The notes: generated by a model from the sequence alone, not told the origin. Shown: positions 46,249 to 57,592, counted from the stretch's first letter. The stretch: DNA of 64,000 nt from Stenogyne calaminthoides (GCA_037126765.1 JBBCBC010000012.1:8990001-9054000), one strand, 5' to 3'. Translations and numbers: made by a program.

Positions 46249-47787
46249 TGTGAACTAAGGAATAAATTACGAAGTTATTCAACTAATACCTTAGAACAAA
46301 TAAAACTATTACTTTACAGCAGTAAAACTACTACTTTACAGCAATACAACTAATACTTTACAGCAATACAACTAATATTTTACATCAATAAAACTAATAC
46401 TTTACAACAATACAATTAATAATGTTGTTTGACCTGTTTTCGGTATTTTTTTAATTTAACAATGTAAACAACCTAAATACCTTATCTTTATCCTTTTGTT
46501 TTTAAGTAGTGATTTATTTTTAAGAATTCTATTATGTAATATAATTTTTATTAGAAAATATATAAATATGTATAATATATTTATATTATATATATATATA
46601 GTATTTATTAAGAAACTTATTACATAATATAAAGTTATTCCAATAACAAATTAATTTATAAGGTTATGCATATAAATGTAGTTCTTATAATACATAACTA
46701 ATATAATAATTTAATGTAATGTATTATAAAATTGAATGTGTTTATTTATTTAAAATACTTTAAAATATGTTACATATGTATCCACGTATTTGTAATTTAT
46801 TCATATATCATAAAATTTATTTGATAATTAGATAAGTTTCGATATATTTATACTACATTCGAATTAATATTTAAATTTTAATAATTAAAATGAGAAGCAT
46901 TTAAAGACAAAAATGAAGTTTTATAAATAAAACAAAATATTGTAATTAAAATTTTGAAAGTGGGTGTAAGGATGAACATGCCGATGGTGGAACATGGGTG
47001 GTGAATTAATTGTCCAACCTTACAATACAGTCCAACCATAAGTATGTATTTTAATTGTGTATTTTTTAAAATGTAAGTGTTTTTATTGTAAGTGTCCAAC
47101 CTTAATATGCAGTCCAAAATTTCGTTACTTAAAATGTAAGTGTTTTTATTAGTCATTTTCCTACTAACCTTTTAGTACTAACTATTTATTACTTATAATT
47201 AATCTGACCAAATTTAAATGTTAGGCCAAGTCTAATTCTACAAATACCTTAAAAAATTACAACTAATACTTTATAACCAACTAATACTTTAAAGCAATAC
47301 AAATAACACTTTAAAATGATATTCAACTAACAGTTTAAAGCATATAATATGTATACAAATATAAACAAGAAAAACACACCTTTAATGGTTGACGGGCGGA
47401 TTGCCAAAAGTGGATCATGCGTTATTGAATAAATTTTTCGTTAGTATTTGTCGGAAAAATTGAACAAGAAAAAGCATACATCAAGATATATTAAAACTAA
47501 AATGAAAAGAAAAAACAAAACCAATTCCGGCAGCAGAGGCGAAGGCGTCAAAACGACTTGTGAAAATGAGAGGTTTGAGTAGTGAAAATGAGAGAATTGT
47601 CTAATGTAGTTTTGAAAATGAGTTGTGAAAGTGGTGATTATATGTGTATATATTGTGTTATATATGTATATGAGTAGTGAAAATGAGAGAATTCTCGACT
47701 TTAGTTGTGATAATGAGTTGTGAAAGTGGTGTTATATGTATATATATATATATATATAGTTATCAAAAACCGAAAAAAAAAACTACA
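46249..47787. other. Divergent intergenic region of the large MULE
   Basis: AT-rich DNA between the minus-strand PMD gene and the plus-strand transposase, so it probably held both promoters. It has ACTAATACTTTA repeats at 46,264-46,420 and 47,218-47,340, a 95-bp tandem duplication at 47,577-47,765 and a short TA run near 47,735-47,758. No gene is seen. Confidence 0.55.
47577..47765. repeat. 95-bp tandem duplication
   Basis: GAGTAGTGAAAATGAGAGAAT begins at 47,577 and again at 47,672. Both copies then run through GAAAATGAGTTGTGAAAGTGG or a near variant. Confidence 0.8.
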
Positions 47788-49315
47788 TTCGCTTTATTTG
47801 CATGTATGAGAAAAAAAACTCCTGATGATGGTTTAATCGGAAAAGACGGAGTCGCTTTTTTTGTGAAATATGTTGCCGGTAAGAAACATCACACTGACCA
47901 TTCGTACTTCGAATGCAACTCAGGTCAGGTATATATGCAGTGAAGGTGGAAAATATACACCTAAAAAAACCAAGAATGAGCAAAATACCAAAACCGTAAA
48001 AAATTAGTGTCCTTTTTCTTTACTTGCTTGGCTTTCTGATGCCGAGCGTGATAGGTGGCATATTGAGGTGTTGGAGGGGACACACAGTCATCGATTTCCA
48101 TCATTTGCAGAGGGTTCAAGACTTGGTCAAATAACCCCCGAACAGTACAAACATGTACAACTCCTAGATGCAATGAATGTGAGCTCGAGCAACATTTTGG
48201 GATATTTAAAGACAATCGATCTCAAAAATAGTACGGACTCAAAGAGAATGTACAATTGTCAGCAAAAGGTGACGAGAGAGAGCCGGGAGGAGCTTACCTC
48301 AACGCAAAACTTCATACACCTACTGAAACAACAGAATTACAGGTATAAATATTAGTAAAGTTTTCAATTATTTTTTCATGTTTAAATATTTGAAAAAAAT
48401 TGAAAAAAAATAAATGAAGTTAAGAGACTTAGTGGACTAAAATTATTTTTGGGAGGAATATATATTGATTTGTGTTAAATTGTATCCCGTCTCATATGAA
48501 TTTTTGTAAAGTTATTTTTTACTTTTTTGGTTCCAAATTAGGGAGTATATGTTTGGTATATCAATGTATAATACATTTTTTTAATAAAAGGTATTAATTT
48601 TGATTTCAACTATTTAATATTTTTATTAAATGGATTATCAGATTCTCTATACAATAATGACAATCTTTATTTCCTAATCAAACAATTCAATATAAATGAG
48701 CACATTTATTATCATTTTTTACCATTATCATATAATTTTTTTCATTCTAGTTCATTTTGACAAATATTCAAGCACCCCCGTTCTATATGCATTACATATG
48801 AAATTCTATTTTTTATTAAATACATAATTGTATTATATTTGATTAGTTTATAAACTTATAGGTACGCCTTTAGGACGGATGCTAATAACGGACTCAAAGA
48901 TATAGTTTTCAGCCACCCATGTTCGGTTGTAATGGTCAACACGTATCCACAAGTATTAATCATTGACACGACATACAACACGAACATGTACGGTATGCCT
49001 TTACTTGAGGCCGTTGGGGCAATAAGAACTCATAAGACGTTCACCATTGCATATGCATTTATGATCCGTGAAACGTAGCAACACTTCGAATATATCTTAA
49101 GATTTATTCGTGGATTGTATGATGATCAACTGGCAATTGTCATTGTTACGGACAAGGCTTTCGCGTTGATGAATGCTGTTGATGTAGTTTTTTCAAATTC
49201 TCAAGCACAATTGTGCAAGCGCCGTGTAGAGCAAGCTGTATATAACCATGCTCTACACCTAGTGGAAAAGGGACTTAGCAAAAAGTTTGCTGATAGTTTT
49301 AAAGTAAGGTGGAAT
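47788..49315 (+). pseudogene. MULE transposase, 5' part
   Basis: The N-terminal region is 47,800-47,935 (DGVAFFVKYVAGKKHHTDHS). A segment with DRWHIEVLEGTHSHRFPSF and LGQITPEQYKHVQLLDAMN follows at 48,015-48,341. A GT-AG intron (48,342-48,861) leads to the catalytic core: VLIIDTTYNTNMYGMPLLE with the first Asp, then IVIVTDKAFALMNAV with the second. The core carries an in-frame TAG at 49,076-49,078. At 49,315 the copia-1 element cuts the gene, and the region with the third acidic residue is missing. MULE transposases bind the terminal repeats and cut the element out. Confidence 0.88.
48342..48861 (+). other. Intron of the MULE transposase gene
   Basis: Donor GTATAA at 48,342 and acceptor ACTTATAG ending at 48,861 join codons in phase (AG|G, Arg). 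It contains a half copy of MITE family B near 48,440-48,515. Confidence 0.75.
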
Positions 49316-51155
49316 TGTTGGGGAATAAGTTGCACGGATCTATTCGGGATAAATATTTAAATACAAATTTAATTCTTATAATTATTACTAGCATGAATTA
49401 ATCCTATATTAATTCAAATAATAATCCAACAACAAATCATGCATATAATCAATTCACGTAAATCCTACGAATGCGGAATTTCTACGAGTTTACGTGAATG
49501 TACCTCTTGGAATGGTGATGGCCTTGTTGATTAAACACACCAAAAGAACCTTCCCAAGTATTCCCTTAATCCTTGCTCGACTATCCGGTGATAGGACGCT
49601 TGCGAACAATTAACAAAAGGAAAATAAACTTTGTTGCACCACCTTTGTGGATTTACTAATTTTTCCAGCACATGGAATTGTACTTGGGAATGAAACATTC
49701 ATCCCCTATTTATAGAGTAGTGGTGGTCGAATTTTTAGGGCAAAAACAATGTGGGAAAATCTTTTCTTGATCTCCAAGAAATCTTGAATATATCTCCTAT
49801 ATTCTTTTTCCCATAATTATAATATTCCACAAAATCCCACCTCCTCTTTGTTATGGAATATTTTCGAAAAAAATAGGGCAAGAATCCAAGATTTGGATCT
49901 TCTTGAATTTATGAGATATTCTTGTATTTCAAGAAATACATATCTTTCATAATATCTTTTCAAGAAAGTCAAGAAAATCTTTCTTTCCCCTTTCTCTCAA
50001 AAATTTCAAAATATACTATATGGATAACCAAGTGGGAGATTTCTTGAATTTAATGAGATAACCTTGTATTCCAAGAATACATATCTTCATTCCATAACAA
50101 AATTCAAAGAAAATCTTTCTCCCCTTTTAATCCATAATTTTCGAAAATATTAGGAAAAATAAGGCAACAATATTTATTTTATTTTAAACACCTTTTTCAG
50201 TTATTAGACTTTATGTTGGGCTACATAGGGGGCCTTTAGGAGAATTAAGATTGGACCTTCCAATGGATCTTGAATTATCAATATTGAGTCATAATATTAT
50301 TCAAGCCCATAAATATTAATTAATCCCACTACATAATTAATATTGCACTATCCATCTTAACCCATATTACAGTCAATATGGCTCCCGGTTATTATTTCCC
50401 GTGTTTAAGATTATCTAGTCCATTAATTAATTCAAGCCACTGAAATAGCTTTCCATTAATTAATATCTTTTGTCCTTGGTTAAGGAACGGTTCAACATTA
50501 TTATTCATACCGGAAACTAGTTCCACTTGCAAGATTTGGTATGATAAAGCTTATGAACCTCCCAAGGGGGCAAATCGAACAAGCGTACTTGCACACGATT
50601 CTCCGTATTAAATCTTAGCAATCACATGTGACCAATAATATTGCCCAAGATAAAAAGTATTGAATCTCGTTGATTCTCTACCCATGATAAGTCAAAGCAA
50701 TAGTTACCAACCACACGTGATCCTATTTAAGGAACGAAGATTAAGAAATAACGAACCACTGAGGTCTAATTCTTCCTTGTTCATTCAGAAGAATTTATCC
50801 TCCTCAGGTCCTATTCAAAGGCATCACCATGCACTAGTGTAATCTCTTGGTCAAGACAAGTCAATCTGAGTCTTACACTTCAACCTTTCACGATGGATTG
50901 TTCATTTCCATCTAGGTCGTGAATGGTGTACTTTTAGTTACAAGGGACTGTTAATTTAATCTTCTGTGATCTGGTATCATTAAATTAACTACAATGTAAC
51001 ACGTACTATTTATTGAACAGTTATGCAAAGAAATATATGTAACATTCGATGATATTTAAAGCATCGCTGATAAACAATTTATTTCAAAGAAATAAGTCGA
51101 AATTCGGTTTTGATTATACAAAGTAAAAGCATACTTTCCAAAGATAATCCCAACA
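49316..51155 (-). repeat. 3' LTR of copia-1 copy 2
   Basis: 1,840 bp, plus-strand ends TGTTGGGGAATAAG and ATAATCCCAACA. A minus-strand TATA box (CTATAAATAGGGG) lies at about 49,704-49,716. The polypurine tract complement (ATCTCCCACTTATACT) follows directly. Confidence 0.93.
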
Positions 51156-53170
51156 ATCTCCCACTTATACTCAAAGTCCGCTTTTAAGTATACTACAACA
51201 TGTCTCATGTAGTTCCTAATACGTGACATCTAATGTCACCTACACGAACCTAATAATTTCTCCCACTTATACTCAAAGCAGATTGGCAACGGTCTTGACA
51301 CTCATTCCTTCCACATTTCTCTCGAATGTATTCATAGGCAGACCCTTTGTGAATGGATCTGCTAGGTTGTCTTCTGACGCTATCTTTGCCACATCTATAT
51401 CTCCTCTCTTAACGATATCTCGTATAAGATGGTATTTCATTTCAATGTATTTGTTGGCTTTGTGGGCTCTTGGTTCCCTTGAATTTGCAACTTCTCCGGC
51501 ATTGTCACAATGAACAGTGATTCTGCTGGGCAAATTCGGAAATACATTCAAGTCCACTAGGAAGTTCTTGAGCCAAACCGCTTTTTTTTGTTGCCTCATT
51601 CGCAGCGCTACATATTCGGCTTCCACGGTAGAATCTGCGACGCATTTCTGCTTGACGCTTCTCCATGTCACGGCTCCTCCCCCCATGCAAAACACACTAC
51701 CGGGGGTAGATTTTCTGGAGTCTATGTCTGATTGGAAATCCGAGTCCGTGTAGCCGATGGGGATTAGACTATCTGACTGATAAATTAACATTCTATCCCG
51801 AGTTCTTTTCGGATATTCTTGAATATTTTTAATCGCCATCGATGTTCTTTCCCCGTTTACTTTGATATCTTGCCACCATGCCAACGGCAATGCGGATATC
51901 CTGTCCTCGTGACACAAAGATTGCATACATGAGGCTTCCGATAGCCGAAGCATATGGAATGCCTCTCATGTCATCTATCTCCTTTTTCGTCTTAGGGCAC
52001 ATTTTCTTGGATAGATGGATTCCATGTCTGAAAGGTACGAAGCCTTTCTTGGAATCCTGCATGCTAAATCGTTTCAAGACAGTGTCTATGTATGAAGCTT
52101 GCGACAAGCCTATCATCCTTTTCTTGCGATCTCGAGTGATCTTGATCCCAAGGATGTGTGCGGCTTCCCCTAAGTCCTTCATATCAAACTATTTTGAAAG
52201 CCATGCCCTTACGTCTGATAACACCTTTACATCGTTCCCGATGATCAGAATGTCGTCTAGGTATAGTACTAAGAATACCAATGCAGTTCCGACACGCTTT
52301 TTGTACACACAACTTTCGAACTCGTTTTGATCAAACCCATAAGACTTTATAACATGATCAAAACATTGGTTCCAAGCTCTGGATGCCTGTTTGAGTCCGT
52401 AAATGGACTTCATGAGCTTACAAACTAGGTGTTCTTAGCCTTTTTCAATGAAGCCTTGGGGTTGTTGCATATAGATCTCTTCATCAAGACTTCCGTTAAG
52501 GAAAGCTGTCTTGACATCCATTTGCCAGATTTCAAAGTCGAGATGCGCAACAATCGATAAGAGAATTCGGATGGACTTGAGCATGGCTACGGGCAAAAAA
52601 GTTTCCTCATAATCGATCCCTTCTTTCTGAGTATAACCTTTCGCCACGAGTCTTGCCTTGAAGGTTTTCACCTTCCCGTCCGGTCCTCTTTTTCTCTTAT
52701 ACACCCACTTGCAACCAATGGGTTTGACCCCATTAAGTGGTTCGACTAGCTCCCACACTCTGTTATGATTCATAGAACCCATTTCGGCTTTCATTGCTGT
52801 TTGCCAAGAATCTGCATCCTTATCTTGGATTGCCTCGTCATATGTCCATGGGTCTGATTCGTCTTGTCCGGGAATCAAGTCAGAGGACTCTCCTATTCCC
52901 ATGAATCTCTCGGGTTGTTTCACAACCCTCCCACTACGACGAGGTTCTAGTTGTGTAAGTGTGTCGTTTGGTATGTCATCTTGTACAATTGGCACTGAGG
53001 TTAGCCCTCTTAGCTCATTTAAGGTAATCTCACTTCTGGTTCTTCTTTCGTTAATATAGTCTTCTTCCAAAAATCTAAAGTGGGTGCTTATTACCACTTT
53101 TTGATCTTCGGGACCATAGAACATACACCCTTTTGTTCCCTCGGGGTATCCCTTTAGTTACAAGTCTCCC
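51156..53170 (-). pseudogene. copia RT-RNase H and integrase tail (copia-1 copy 2)
   Basis: Minus-strand frames: 53,124-52,435 has the integrase tail (MFYGPEDQKVVISTHFRF) and the RT start (NRVWELVEPLNGVKPIGCKW, WQMDVKTAFLNGSLDEEIYM). 52,413-52,189 holds the catalytic motif in LVLYLDDILIIGND. 52,182-51,829 and 51,953-51,273 carry the rest and the RNase H (YTDSDFQSDIDSRKSTPGSV, KIASEDNLADPFTKGLPM). Only short frame breaks interrupt it, near 52,430, 52,185 and 51,900. It is the best-preserved RT in the window. Confidence 0.93.
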
Positions 53171-54490
53171 TGTTGGAATTATACTGGAAAGTATTCTTTT
53201 TACTTTGTATAATCAAAACTGAATTTCGGGCTTATTTACTGAAATAAATTGTTTATCACTGATGCTTTAAATATTATTGAATGTTACATATATTTACTGC
53301 ATAACTGTTCAATAATTCGTACGTGTTATATTGTAGTTAATTTAGTGATACCAGATCACAGAAGATTAAATTAACAGTCCCTTGTAACTAAAAGTACGCC
53401 ATTCACGACCTAGATGGAAATGAACAACCCATCGTGAAAGGTTGAAGTGTAAGGCTCAGATTGGTTTGTCTTGACCAAGAGATTACACTAGTGCATGACT
53501 GATGCACTGAATAGGACCTACATGAGGACAAATTCTTTAGAATTGAACAAGGAAGAATTAGACCTCAGTGGTTCGTTATTGCTTAATCTTCGTTCCTTAA
53601 ATAGGATCACTTGTGGTTGGTAACTATTGCTTTGACTTATCATGGGTAGAGAATCAACGAGATTCAATACTTTTTATCTTGGGCAATATTATTGGTCACA
53701 TGTGATTGCTAAGATTTAATACGGAGAATCGTGTCAATGCAAATCACGCTTGTTTGATTTGCCCCTTGGGAGGTTCATAAGCTTTATCATACCAAATCTT
53801 GCAAGTGGAATTAGTTTCCTAGTATGGATAATAATGTTGAACCGTTCTTAACCAAGAACAAAAGATATTAATTAATGGAAAGCTATTTCAAATGCTTGAA
53901 TTAATTAATGGGCTAGATAATCTTAAACACGGAAATAATAACCGGAGCCATATTGATCGTAATATGGGTTAAGATGGATAGTGCAATATTAATTATGTAG
54001 TGGGATTAATTAATATTTATGGGCTTAAATAATATTGTGGCTCAATATTGATAATTCAAGATCCATTGGAAGGTCCAATCTTAATTCTCATAAAGGCCCC
54101 CTGAGTAGCCCAACATATAGTCCAATAACTGAAAAAGGTGTTTAAAATAAAATAAATATTGTTGCTTATTTTTCCTCATAAAATTCAAAATTTATGGATA
54201 AAAGGGGAGAAAGATTTTCTTTGAATTTTGTTATGGAATTTTGTTATGTATTCGTGAATGGTGTATTTTTTTTTAGTTCAAGGATCAAGAATTTAATCTT
54301 CTCGTGATCTCGTATCACTAAATTAACTACAATGTAACACGTCTTATTTATTGAACAGTTATGCAGTAAATATATGTAACATTCGATGATATTTAAAGCA
54401 TCAGTGATAAACAATTTATTTCAGTAAATAAGTCCGAAATTCAGTTTTGATTATACAAATAAAAGCATACTTTCCAGTATAATCCCAACA
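53171..54490. repeat. Head-to-head copia-1 LTR fragments
   Basis: 53,171-54,250 is the first about 1,080 bp of the LTR in plus orientation, starting TGTTGGAATTATACTGG. 54,252-54,490 is the first about 239 bp in minus orientation, ending AATCCCAACA. Both LTR beginnings point outward and the broken ends meet near 54,251. The plus-strand LTR start is joined directly to integrase coding sequence at 53,170. Confidence 0.88.
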
Positions 54491-54720
54491 AGAATTATGT
54501 AGTCCAAGAGGGCACACGTGAAGTGAATAGGAATCTAGACGGAAATATGTGAGGTTGTTATCTCAGGAGAACACATGGTCTTCCGTGCCACTGCGAGCTT
54601 ACACGGTACTCTTATATACCTTTAAATTGTATAGACTCGTTTTGAAAAATATTGGATATAGATTTTTCTAGTATACCTACCACCGGAACAGATGATGACG
54701 GTGGTGGTAAGACTAGGAGA
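54491..54720 (+). pseudogene. MULE transposase, 3' part with zinc finger
   Basis: After the copia element the plus strand reads NYVVQEGTREVNRNLDG, then a SWIM-like motif GCYLRRTHGLPCHCELTRY. It ends with LNCIDSF. This is the usual C-terminal zinc-binding region of MULE transposases. An in-frame stop precedes GCY. Compared with the family, a large piece between the DDE core and this finger is absent. Confidence 0.75.
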
Positions 54721-55046
54721 AAAATTATTCGATGATGACACGGAAGACATTCTTCCACCCAATGTTGAAAAAAAAAAGTCAAAACAGAAGACCAGCGATC
54801 GTAAACCTTCTGAGTATGAGTACACGATGAAAGGTGTGGCAATAAAAAAAGTCTACTCAAATAAGGGGTAAGGGGAGAGTGACGGCAACTAATGCGCACC
54901 AGGATATTCCACCAGAAGCTGATCTTAGACATAGCACATCGGAAACACGCACGATGAGTTATTCTGAAGAGACTCGGAATAGATTTCCCCAAAGTCCGGG
55001 CCATACCGACACAGATCCCCCCGAAACTCCAAATTGAAAGCCCCAG

Positions 55047-55833
55047 ATGCCCCAACCTTCTGAAGTCCCCCATCCAATACAATTTTTTAAATCTCAGGTG
55101 GAGGACGATTTTCCTCCATATATTCAAAATTATATTCATTTATACAATGATGTAATTGGAGATGGGAACTGCGGATTTAGAGCGGTTGCACTCGCAATCT
55201 ACGGAAGCGAGGACAAATGGGTAGGGTACGAATGGATCTTTATAATGAACTGCAAATAAGACGTGATTTACACGAAAACATTTTAGGTGGTTACACAACC
55301 TTTTCAGATTTGGAAAAATCACTTAATCACTCAACAAATTCTGCCCCACGTGATAAATGGTTTGCATTACCTGAACATGGATACCTGGTTGCAACCACAT
55401 ATAACGTTTTCGTAATGTCATTTGGAGAACACGGCGGAACTTTTTGCCTTCCCGCAATAACAGATGAACGTCGAGGTCTTCCGACCAACAAATTGGTCTT
55501 GGGGAACGTGCACAACAACACTCATTGGATATTGGTAAGAAAAAGCTATATTAATGTTACTTTAAAGTTTATTTTATTTTTGAATTTTTTTTAAATAAAA
55601 TAATAATAATTTAACTGTTATTTCAGTTGTATATGCCAGGCGACGATCATCCAGTACCGTTTATATCTGGATATTGGGAACACTCACATGACCATTCTGT
55701 AAATGATATACATTTACAATTTCAAGACAGGATAGAGCTATTCCGTACATTACACGACTTGGATGCGCCGCGACGTGAGGCTAATTATTGGGCTAGAAAG
55801 AATAATAAACCCCAATATTATAATTTTTTTTAA
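55047..55833 (+). pseudogene. OTU-type cysteine protease domain of the MULE
   Basis: Read with the preceding hinge, the sequence has the OTU active-site block GDGNCGFRAVALAIYGSEDKW near 55,160-55,215 (Asp and Cys visible). It changes frame near 55,218 and continues with RVRMDLYNELQIRRDLHENI. The His partner is in NNTHWIL at about 55,515-55,534. An intron (55,535-55,626, GTAAGA...TTTCAG) leads to YMPGDDHPVPFISGYWEHSH and a stop at 55,831-55,833. OTU proteases remove ubiquitin-like tags. In plants, OTU domains occur fused to MULE transposases. One frameshift disables this copy. Confidence 0.85.
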
Positions 55834-55954
55834 TAATTATTAGACCTTTTTTCTAGCAGCACGTCGTTGTGATTTATTTTCTGATGGAAATTATGTAATG
55901 TGTATATTTTTTTTCCATATAATGTGATTTTTTTTCATGTTTAAATTGATAATT

Positions 55955-56170
55955 GAACTAATATTTTTCAATGAATGAACTAATACTTTATAACCAACTA
56001 ACTTATACTTTTCAATATATTAACCAATACTTATCGATTGATGAACTAATATTGTGAATAACAAATAATAACTTTATAACCAACTAACTAATACTTTTCA
56101 ATAAATTAACAAATACTAATCAATTAATGAACTAATATTGTGGACAAAAAATAATTATTACTTTTTATTT
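55955..56170. repeat. AACTAATACTTTT minisatellite, right side of the large MULE
   Basis: Same words as at 41,890-42,380 (GAACTAATACTTTATAACCA, CTTTTCAATATATTAACC), in loose tandem. Confidence 0.8.
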
Positions 56171-56440
56171 ATTCAAATAATATCAATTAATTATTTAAAT
56201 AAATTAAATCAGTAGTTCAAATAAATCAGTACTTTTATATTAGTTAAATTAAATAATTCAATTAAATCTGTTAAATAAATTAAAAAATTCAAAATTCGAA
56301 TTAAAATAAAAAATTAGTTTAATTAAATAATTTAATTAAATGAATTTAATAAATTAATAAAATCAAAATTCGAAATTTAAATATAAATTAAATTTAATAA
56401 TAAAATCAAAATTCAAAATAAAATAAAAAAATTAAACGGC
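56171..56440. other. AT-rich subterminal DNA of the large MULE
   Basis: Almost only A and T, with no feature, between the minisatellite and the palindrome array. Confidence 0.6.
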
Positions 56441-56555
56441 GTCGCATTGACCATGCGACGCCGACATTTTTCGTCGCATGGACCATGTGATCGCAACTTG
56501 GTCCGTCGCGTGGTCAATGCGACCGCTTCCCCTTCTGTCGCATGTCAGACGCGAC
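56441..56555. repeat. Quasi-palindrome array, right end of the large MULE
   Basis: Four 19-bp units at 56,441, 56,473, 56,505 and 56,537, exactly 32 bp apart. Example: GTCGC-ATTGACCAT-GCGAC. The second has a decayed right half (GTGAT). Confidence 0.95.
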
Positions 56556-56671
56556 TGCAAGTTGTTTCACACCACCCGTCACTTTTGTGGATATAGCAAT
56601 GGTGATTTAACACTAGTGGTTTTGACTGAACAAAATGCTGTTGTTAGCAGCGGATCCGCTCCCCTATGTTT

Positions 56672-57537
56672 TCCATTAATTTTGTTGAAAGAATATTCTA
56701 GATCATGATAACCAGTTTCGGGTGTTAGGTACATTTCACTCAAAAAAATAGCTGGGAGATACACTCGTTTTCTTTCTTACTACCCACTACAAAAATTATG
56801 AAGTTGTTACTTATTTTACCCTAGGCCTCCTTTATTACACACTTGAAAACTTATAATTTTGATTTATCAGTTGGACAAAGTTTAGCATGAAAATTTTCAT
56901 ACATGAATTTTTTTTAATTTACAACTAAATTATGTAATTGGTGAAGGTAAGACAAAATTAAGTGGTTCATGGTTCACTCGGCCCAAGTGATTCATGGTTC
57001 ACCCGGCCCGAATATATCATAATTTTGGATTCATTATTTAGTGTTTATGGTGTAGATAGTTGATTTAGGACAATTTTATAAATTTTCATACATGAAAATT
57101 TTCACACCAGACATACTCTATGAGTTGATGTCTTCTCATCTACTTTTATGTCTTGTCTTGAAACAATGCACACTTATAATGTTGCATTTTTCATCACATT
57201 AAAAAACAAAATGATCCCACCACTAGAAAAAGTAGTCTGCCTTCTTTTGACATTAAAAAATAATGTAAACCTTTACAATTTATTTGAAAAATAATACTTC
57301 TTATTATTATAGTAATTAATAAATAATATCTAAATTAATTTTTTTAAGATCAAAGTTTATGTAAATTAAATATTTTTAAACTAATTTTAATTTTTAAAAA
57401 TGAAATTAAAATAAATTAATTTTAATTTTGTGCCGAACTTGGTATTTTGATCCCATAAAAATGCATAAGCACCTAGTGAAAAAACCCTATATCCATCACC
57501 ACCACACCACGCGGCCAGTGCCACCATCACACCACGC
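56672..57537. other. Intergenic DNA with a weak fold-back
   Basis: No gene seen. GCATGAAAATTTTCATACATG near 56,887 and its inverted partner CATACATGAAAATTTTCACAC near 57,086 may be the ends of a 250-bp MITE (about 56,870-57,120). A direct repeat GGTTCAYGGTTCACYCGGCCC-like lies at about 56,970-57,010. Confidence 0.35.
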
Positions 57538-57592
57538 CAAGGACGGACCTGTAGTGGGGCTAAAGGGGTCACTGCCCCCGGCCCCAACTTTA

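Larger units (their letters stand above)
49316..54490 (-). mobile_element. copia-1 element, copy 2, rearranged, inserted in the MULE transposase
   Basis: From the right on the minus strand: a 239-bp start of the 5' LTR (54,490-54,252), an inverted LTR piece (53,171-54,250, plus orientation), integrase tail-RT-RNase H (53,170-51,156), and a full 3' LTR (51,155-49,316). The 5-bp flanks are GGAAT (49,311-49,315) and AGAAT (54,491-54,495), 4 of 5 identical, consistent with a TSD. Gag, protease and most of the integrase are missing. Confidence 0.85.
42680..56597 (+). mobile_element. Large MULE carrying PMD, transposase and OTU protease genes
   Basis: The ends GCTATATACACAAAAGTGAC and, reversed, GCTATATCCACAAAAGTGAC form the terminal inverted repeats. 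It spans 13,918 bp, or about 8.7 kb without the copia-1 insertion at 49,316-54,490. Four 19-bp quasi-palindromes lie inside each end. Contents: two minus-strand genes on the left (43,128-43,680 and 43,869-46,248) and one plus-strand transposase-OTU gene on the right (47,788-55,833). The 9-bp flanks are ACGAGTTAT and AATGGTGAT (5 of 9 identical). All genes carry breaks, so this copy is not active. Confidence 0.85.
41126..56663. mobile_element. Short hAT-like element split by MULE insertions
   Basis: Only the ends remain: 41,126-41,421 and 56,607-56,663. The left end CAGGAGCGGATCTGCTG is matched in reverse on the right by GGGAGCGGATCCGCTG, and the match continues for about 50 bp (GCTGTTTAGCCAAAAC versus TTTGTTCAGTCAAAAC). 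A perfect 8-bp TSD CTATGTTT lies at 41,118-41,125 and 56,664-56,671. An 8-bp TSD is typical of hAT elements. Without the MULEs it would be about 350 bp, a non-autonomous element. Confidence 0.75.

Noticed and set aside
54612..55139. 175-residue minus-strand ORF
   Set aside because: Shadow of the transposase-OTU hinge on the plus strand.
56441..56555. Evenly spaced palindromic units that look like a CRISPR array
   Set aside because: Plant nuclear DNA; spacers are part of a transposon end and mirrored at the other end, and no cas genes are present.
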